From Pyricularia pennisetigena (Eukaryota; Ascomycota; Sordariomycetes; Magnaporthales; Pyriculariaceae), in contig NC_043742.1 of assembly GCF_004337985.1 (NCBI RefSeq), positions 1,846,176 through 1,910,175 on the forward strand: a stretch of DNA of 64,000 bases, given 5' to 3'. The position numbers and the translations under genes were made by a program. Shown here one piece after another: positions 58,539-64,000 of the stretch; the first letter of the stretch is position 1; each line of letters opens with the position of its first letter. Below the pieces are notes generated by a model. That model was not told the origin of the DNA, searched no databases, and saw nothing but the letters and a program-made list of their open reading frames with translations.

Positions 58539-59299
58539 TTTGTGCTATGCTCCTTGTGTATTGAGTTGTCCGGGACGCGGCCTGTGATGCTATTGACGGC
58601 GACGCGATTGATGTGTGGAGATTGATGCAGTCGGTGGTGATGTACCAGATGGGATTGCGTGGGCAGTAAAACAGAGATGTTAGAAGCTCAAGTGGGTCAG
58701 TGCTCGGATTAGTAAGACTTTATGGAGCACGGAAGCGTCCAATCTTGTGATCATGGGCTGAGAATGACAACGAAATAATCAAGAGCGGATGGGAGTCGAT
58801 GATTGTCCAAACGGCAGGATGGAAATTGGATATGAAACCGGTTTCGTGCAGGATCAGAGAAATCAACCAACTCAATTGAAAGTTGCAAAAATTTCTATTG
58901 CTTCGTGGCCAGGGAGGAGAGGGATTGCAAAGGATGAAAGCGAGAGTGAGAAAGAGTTTCGACATCTGATTGGGTCTGACGTCTTGGGTACGGAGCAACG
59001 CTAGTTCGAATGGGGTAATCATCTGTTTTGGGCACGATGCTGCCTGCCTCAGATCGATAAATGTCTGGAACAGACGGGCATTTGGCATTTGCGAACCATC
59101 CACAGGGTGATGCAGAATGGTTGGATTGAGTATAACAATTACCTAGCATACAAAGTTAGTACTTTACCTACCTAAGGTACCTCAGGAATCTAACACTATC
59201 TTCTCTACCGGCAACACGATATCGGTGCAGTCCATGAAGCAAAAGATGCTACTAAGACCAGCTAGAAATAGGGTCTCATCTTACCTAACCCCCAAAGAC
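58539..59299. other. Intergenic stretch
   Basis: About 0.76 kb of promoter-type sequence upstream of the Tra2-like gene and 3' region of the glutaminase gene. No gene or repeat seen. Confidence 0.45.
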
Positions 59300-61861
59300 C
59301 TACAACTCATCCCATCCATCGGCCTTATCATCAGCCAAAGATTTCTCCACATCGACAGTTTCCTCAACCCGAATGTCCAAAAACTTTAATCCCTCCATCG
59401 CTCGTCCCCCACATGCTCTCTCCAGCGCCAGAAACGCAAAGTGTCCACCGACCACCGGCCGCGCCTTGAATTCGTTCCCGGCCCCGAAACCACCCGTGCC
59501 CTCCGTCTCGTACAGGTCCGTAAAAGGCCTGTTGGTGCTCGTTTCATCCACCCAGAGTGCCACGCTATCGAGCAGCACCTTGCGCGTCTTGTTGCTGGCT
59601 ACGGCCGCCGCAAAGAATTCCCAGTCGCTCTTGGTGTAGCGCGCCCGGCTGTCGAGCGGGAGGCCATACTTCTGCATGACCGCAAAGTACCAATCGCTCT
59701 GCATCTTGTAGATTTTGTCTGGGATGAAGGGCTGCCACTCCCTGCTGGCGACCACCTCATCGTTGTTGGAAAGTGGCCTTTGCTGTTCCCTATGACTTGC
59801 CGAGATCGTCGTCGAGGCTGTCTTGTCACTGGACGGCGGCACGTGAAAGCAAAGCAGCGACTCGGCGTAGAGGTTGTAGAGCGTCGTCCACGAGCCGTAC
59901 CAGTCGTAAGCAAGCTTGGCATGCGTACCATCGCGTGAAATTCCCAATTTTTGCCACTTCGCGATATATTCTTCTGCAATATCGCGATAGTATTTCGCGT
60001 CGACTTTATGGTCCAGCATCTCCGCAATGTCCGACATGGCTCGAAGGCCAATGATGCCTTTGAGTGCTAGATTTGTCTGGTATGGCAGCCAGCCTGCAAA
60101 GTCATCTGTTGAGAGCTGGTTGGCCGGCATAAGGGCTTCCTTTACCAGCCAAGCTGACCATTGTTTCCATAGCTTGTACGATCGCTGTGCCCAGCGTTCG
60201 GCTTCCGCCAGTCCCCCTGTGCCCATTTCACTCCAGCTTTTGTCAATGCCTTGGGGGTCGACAACACGACGTTGGATGTCAGAGATATTGAGCCTCTGAG
60301 TTGCTTGCATGACAGCGGGGCCTTTCGGATCCGGAGCTGCATCGTAACGGTAGGCGTTGATCAACGCTAATCCCATTACGAGCATGTTTCCGCACTCTTC
60401 CAATGGCATAAACTCGTCTTTGCCGTCCGCGTGCCCCGTCATGTTTGGGAAATGATATCCTAGATCGTGCATGCTATAATCGTTGGGATATTGGCCAGAG
60501 AGCTGGTGCTCCAAGAGTGGCTCTAGGAGGTAGGCCAGCCAGCGCGGATTGGTGTAGAGAAAGAATGGAAATGCTGGAAAGATGACATCAACAGTCTGGC
60601 AGTTTCCATTTGAGGATATCTCCTTCAGGAACAGCAGTGGACTGTCAGGGGTTCCAGAGAACTCGGTAGCACCAAGTACTTGTCTGGCCGACAGGGCAGC
60701 AATCTCCTCATACTCCTTGGAGCCTGAAGCAAAGGCGTCTCGCGAAAGCTGCTGGGAATATGCTAGGGCGAGCGAGCTAGCTGTCTTGAAATCCCCATAG
60801 TGATAAGCCACCATTTCATCCGCAGTCTCAAAGAAGCTGGCCCAATATGGCCGCATATGGGTCAGTCCTCTGGCCGCGGCGTATTGAAGAATTGGATCCT
60901 GAATGAGAGCGAAGGAGAACAATACGCTATCATCGTTTTTCTTGGCCTCGCTGTTGTTTGCATCCAGGTTGAAGGTTTTTGAAAAGGCAAAAACCGGTTC
61001 CGAGTCCATGATGCCTCGGAACCGGTGGTCGGTGATATTTTTTAGGTGGCCATGATGTGCAAACTGTTGCCGCAAAGCAGCAGAGGTACCTGCCTGGTGA
61101 TTGACATCTGCAGGGGCAGAGAAGTGTACGGTCCCCCATTCACCCCTGTCGTTGAACTCGGTGTACAGTTCCTGGTTGAGTCTCGAGATTCTCCATGTCT
61201 TACGCGGTTGACTGGCGTCACCCTGGGGAGTGAGTACCTCGTCGTGCAGATCCCAACGGATCTTGTTGTACCTATTGCCGCTCACCCACTGACCATTGAT
61301 GTCAAGGTATATACTGATACCAAAAGAACCCTCAACGTAGACAGACAGATAGGCAGCCGGCAACGACTGTCTGAGTGTCGATGTGGGGGTTATGGGCGAA
61401 AGAAAAGAAAGAGTCACGGTAACCGAAGAGTTGGCGGCATTGTCCGGGATGGCGAAGGTCAAGTTGGTGGTAGACGCATCAAATGTTGTACCCAGATACT
61501 CGGGATATGCTATGGTGTAATCCTGGTCGGAATGCAGGGAATCATGTGGGCGACCAAGAAGCGGGAAGACGGTCTGAGAGTCTGGCACGGAGGCCATAAC
61601 CCCAAAGCCGATGTTTTCGCCCGTCCAGAATATCGGCCATGTCTCCCAAGGCTCGACTCGGGCGGAGCTAAGCCACGTGCTGAGATACGGATTTCGAACT
61701 GCATTTGGCACCCTCGGTCAATATCGAGTCAAGGCTGCGTGCTTCAGGAATTGATGGAAGGCAAGCCTCAGCTTACCAATCAAGGGCACCACTGGAGGGT
61801 TGAGTGTCGAAGCCCCAGACAGGGCTACGAGGCCCAGGCAGCACCAAGTGTTGAATCGCAT
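59300..61861 (-). CDS. Secreted glutaminase A-like protein (GtaA family)
   Basis: Two exons, 61777-61861 and 59300-61698, encode about 827 aa. Exon 1 gives a signal peptide (MRFNTWCCLGLVALSGAST) and the start of the mature chain, NPPVVPLI; exon 2 continues VRNPYLSTWLSS. The body has the GtaA-family layout: an N-terminal beta domain with YPEYLGTTFDAST, then a (alpha/alpha)-barrel-like region with SRQVLGATEFSG, FLKEISSNGNCQTVDVIFPAFP, HDLGYHFPNMTGH and a MPLEECGNMLVM block. Several N-x-S/T sites occur. Fungal GtaA proteins are extracellular glutaminases that deamidate glutamine. The C-terminus reads DGWDEL, an unusual end with a DEL tripeptide. The related family also includes bacterial proteins of uncertain activity. 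Confidence 0.85.
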
Positions 61862-63528
61862 CTTTCCCGGGATGAAGGCGGTAGTTACGATGACCGCATT
61901 TCACGCGTAAAGGTTTGTCGTGTTTCGTTACGTATGCCACAGAATATTTTGTTTACCCTGGCTTTGAATCTTAAATAAATAAATAAAAATCTGATATCTT
62001 CAAATGTACGATTGACACAAGCGATGGATAAAGAAAGTTCCAACAGTGAGGCCGATCCAGCGGCTGTAGTGTTCCTGGCTGAATCAGGTTTCTTTCAGGT
62101 TTGTTCGGATGCTTTTCTTCCCAAGCCCTACAGTAGGCATACAGTGAAGGAATGGATGACTCGCCGCGTTGCAGCAACAGTTCGATCTCGAATGTGCGGA
62201 ATTTTCAATTCAAGATCCTCCCTCTTTTGTTAAAGTATGCTTCTGTTGTTTGAAGACGTTTGACCGGCAATGAGAGAAAAGAACAAAAACAGTGTTGAGC
62301 CGAGGCAAACGAACCCTTCTACAATCCAAACATGCAGTAGTTGATTTTTCCTGCAGGCAAGGGTAGGTACTTTGCGGTAGATCCTACCGCGCGTATGTTC
62401 ACACGTGGAAAAGGGCGTCAGTTCAAAGCATGGCAGGATGATACTTGACCAACAAGCTTCATGCCCCTGGAGCCCCGGAGCCCCAGAAATTTCCTTTCTC
62501 CGCACCTGACAATAGTGCCTGATGCGACAAAGTCCAGCGGGGTCTTTCCCCACATCAAAACGTGCCATGGCTTGCAGCCTGGTTCAGATTGATTGGTCGC
62601 GCTTGAGCACAAAGGAAACGACCAAACTGTGAGGTAATTATCCATCTCCAGCTTTCGCTCTGGTCATGGCTCGGCTGTTCCATTCGCCCGTTCAAAAAGG
62701 GAGCTAATAACATTTTGCCAGTTCGAGTCAGCATCTTCCTTCTGGAGAAAAAAACTTACACGTACCGCAAATATTACGCGTGTCTTGTCTCGGCCAAACG
62801 GGATATCAAATGCAGCTTCGCCAGTCTCGGCAACTGCGCATCTTGATTTGTTATTTTAGTTGATTCTATTTTTGTTACTTTTTCTGAGTTGCTGCGAATG
62901 GAATATTAGAAGCACATACCTTGGCTGTAGCATAATTTCAAGCACGCCACTCTGCTGCTTGTCAAGCGCACTTCTCTCAGCCGCATCAGACTGACGGTTC
63001 ACGTCGCAGCTTCGGTTTAATCATCCGAATCCCGGTCAAAGCCGACCCGACGGGCTAGATAGGTACTGTAAGAAGTATGCGCCCTTAAGTTGACAGGTTT
63101 AGAGGTTGCATTGATCCTAGTCGCCTAGTACAAGGTTTGTCAACTACTAGGCACACGGTTCGGCATCACTCTCTTTCGGGTTCCCCTCACCTCAGCGGTA
63201 TGGATTTGCCCTGGCCAAGTAATCCATAAGCACCAGCTAGACCTGGCACGAAGTTCCGAAATCATACAAGTTGCCTTTTTGCATTGTCACTTTTTTATCA
63301 GTGAATGGGGTTAATATGGCCGGGCTAGCATATATTAAACTTTCAAGCATTATGGCGCCCTTCACTTAGATATCTGCATACCATTTGTTTACCGACTATC
63401 TTTCCTGGTTATCTTTCTCCTAACATCAAGTTCTTCCTGCTTTTGACTCTCATTGAGCATCTTTTTGCCTTGTTGTTTTCTCCTTGTTTCCTGATCAAAC
63501 TAAACCAACATGCAATTCTATATCACGT
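61862..63528. other. Intergenic stretch, 1.7 kb
   Basis: Divergent region between the glutaminase start and the small secreted protein at the right end. A tatatta element at 63331-63337 lies about 190 bp before the next ATG. No RNA gene or repeat recognised. Confidence 0.45.
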
Positions 63529-63801
63529 ATGTATTCTTACTCTCATTTCGCCCTCGTTTTCGCCGCCGCCCTTGTTCCAGTCCTATATCCTAATGGCGCT
63601 GTTACAGCTGAACCTCCATATTACATGCCGAGTGATGAGTATGGCAGATTACATGTCGATGCTTACGAGCATAACAAATATATAGCCACTGCCGTAACTG
63701 CGAAGAACGGCGCCCTTGCAGTGGATCGCGGGACAAGAAAAAGTACAAATGAACCATTTGGACCGACTTATCTTGCCTCGTTGGACTACAAGCCGGCCTA
63801 A
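63529..63801 (+). CDS. Small secreted protein, cysteine-free
   Basis: An ORF of 90 codons from the ATG at 63529. The N-terminus MYSYSHFALVFAAALVPVLY is a good signal peptide, with possible cleavage after VTA. The mature part (about 63 aa) is polar, lacks Cys, and ends FGPTYLASLDYKPA. An earlier ATG in another frame (MQFYIT, near 63510) could be a short first exon, since GTATGT follows it. A TATA-like element lies about 190 bp upstream. I recognise no family; secreted status is predicted from sequence only. Confidence 0.5.
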   Translation: MYSYSHFALVFAAALVPVLYPNGAVTAEPPYYMPSDEYGRLHVDAYEHNKYIATAVTAKNGALAVDRGTRKSTNEPFGPTYLASLDYKPA

Positions 63802-64000
63802 AACCAACGGGTCATAAGCTTTGGGGCTGTATACCTTGTGATCCCAAACAAAGTCCAATCAAATATACATGCCCACCGACTGAGGAGATCAAGTGGACAT
63901 CCGGGTGCCGGAACCAATGCTCAAAGAACATTTAAACCGGGGAGGAGATAACAAAACGCGTTTAAAATGTACATTAATCAAGTTAAATAAATTTACATAT
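63802..64000. other. Right edge
   Basis: 3' region of the small secreted protein. AT-rich; nothing further seen. Confidence 0.4.

Noticed and set aside
61046..61978. 310-codon plus-strand ORF
   Set aside because: It lies antisense to the glutaminase gene and extends past its start; no domain and arginine-rich shadow composition.

Overview
The window is nuclear DNA of a filamentous ascomycete. Genes carry short introns (about 55-205 nt, one of 306 nt) with GT-AG ends and CTAAC-type branch sites. A 5S rRNA gene stands alone among protein genes, and most gene families are typical of Sordariomycetes. Magnaporthales is my best guess for the order; that is inference, not something the sequence proves.

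Layout. 1-2.3 kb: an edge ORF, a 5S fragment and a SAM-dependent methyltransferase (-). 3.5-6.4 kb: seven-exon glycogenin (-). 8.1-9.6 kb: CDF transporter with manganese-type metal motifs (-). 11.3-11.6 kb: a 70-aa cysteine-rich secreted protein, visible only after splicing (-). 14.8-17.3 kb: SDR oxidoreductase (-) and Naa10/Ard1 acetyltransferase (+). 18.7-20.7 kb: a fungal hypothetical protein and a secreted protein that looks like an R-S-E ADP-ribosyltransferase (both -). 20.7-26.4 kb is gene-poor, with A/T homopolymers, a 5S relic and a diverged direct repeat. 26.4-28.7 kb: bilirubin-oxidase-like multicopper oxidase (+), followed by an intron-containing tRNA-Cys (-). 30.6-32.9 kb: Clr5-domain protein (+). 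33.2 kb: complete 5S rRNA gene (+).

From 34 to 59 kb the DNA is gene-dense and mostly housekeeping: Prp2-type DEAH spliceosomal helicase (-), HDEL-tagged ER DnaJ (+), PrxQ-type peroxiredoxin with a Lys/Glu tail (-), complex I NUZM/21.3a subunit (+), Lto1-like protein (-), GNAT acetyltransferase with a TA/TG repeat in its intron (+), DUF7918-like protein (-), complex I NDUFS5-type subunit (-), Sec39 (+), a basic coiled-coil orphan (-) and a Tra2-like RRM/RGG protein (-). The right end holds a secreted GtaA-like glutaminase (-) and a small secreted protein (+).

Genes are mostly arranged as divergent or convergent pairs. There is no biosynthetic cluster, intact transposon, CRISPR array or phage. 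The most interesting accessory content is the set of secreted proteins (11.3, 20.0 and 63.5 kb) in or beside gene-poor DNA, and the scattered 5S copies. Exon boundaries were placed by eye from splice consensus and reading frame, and need RNA support.
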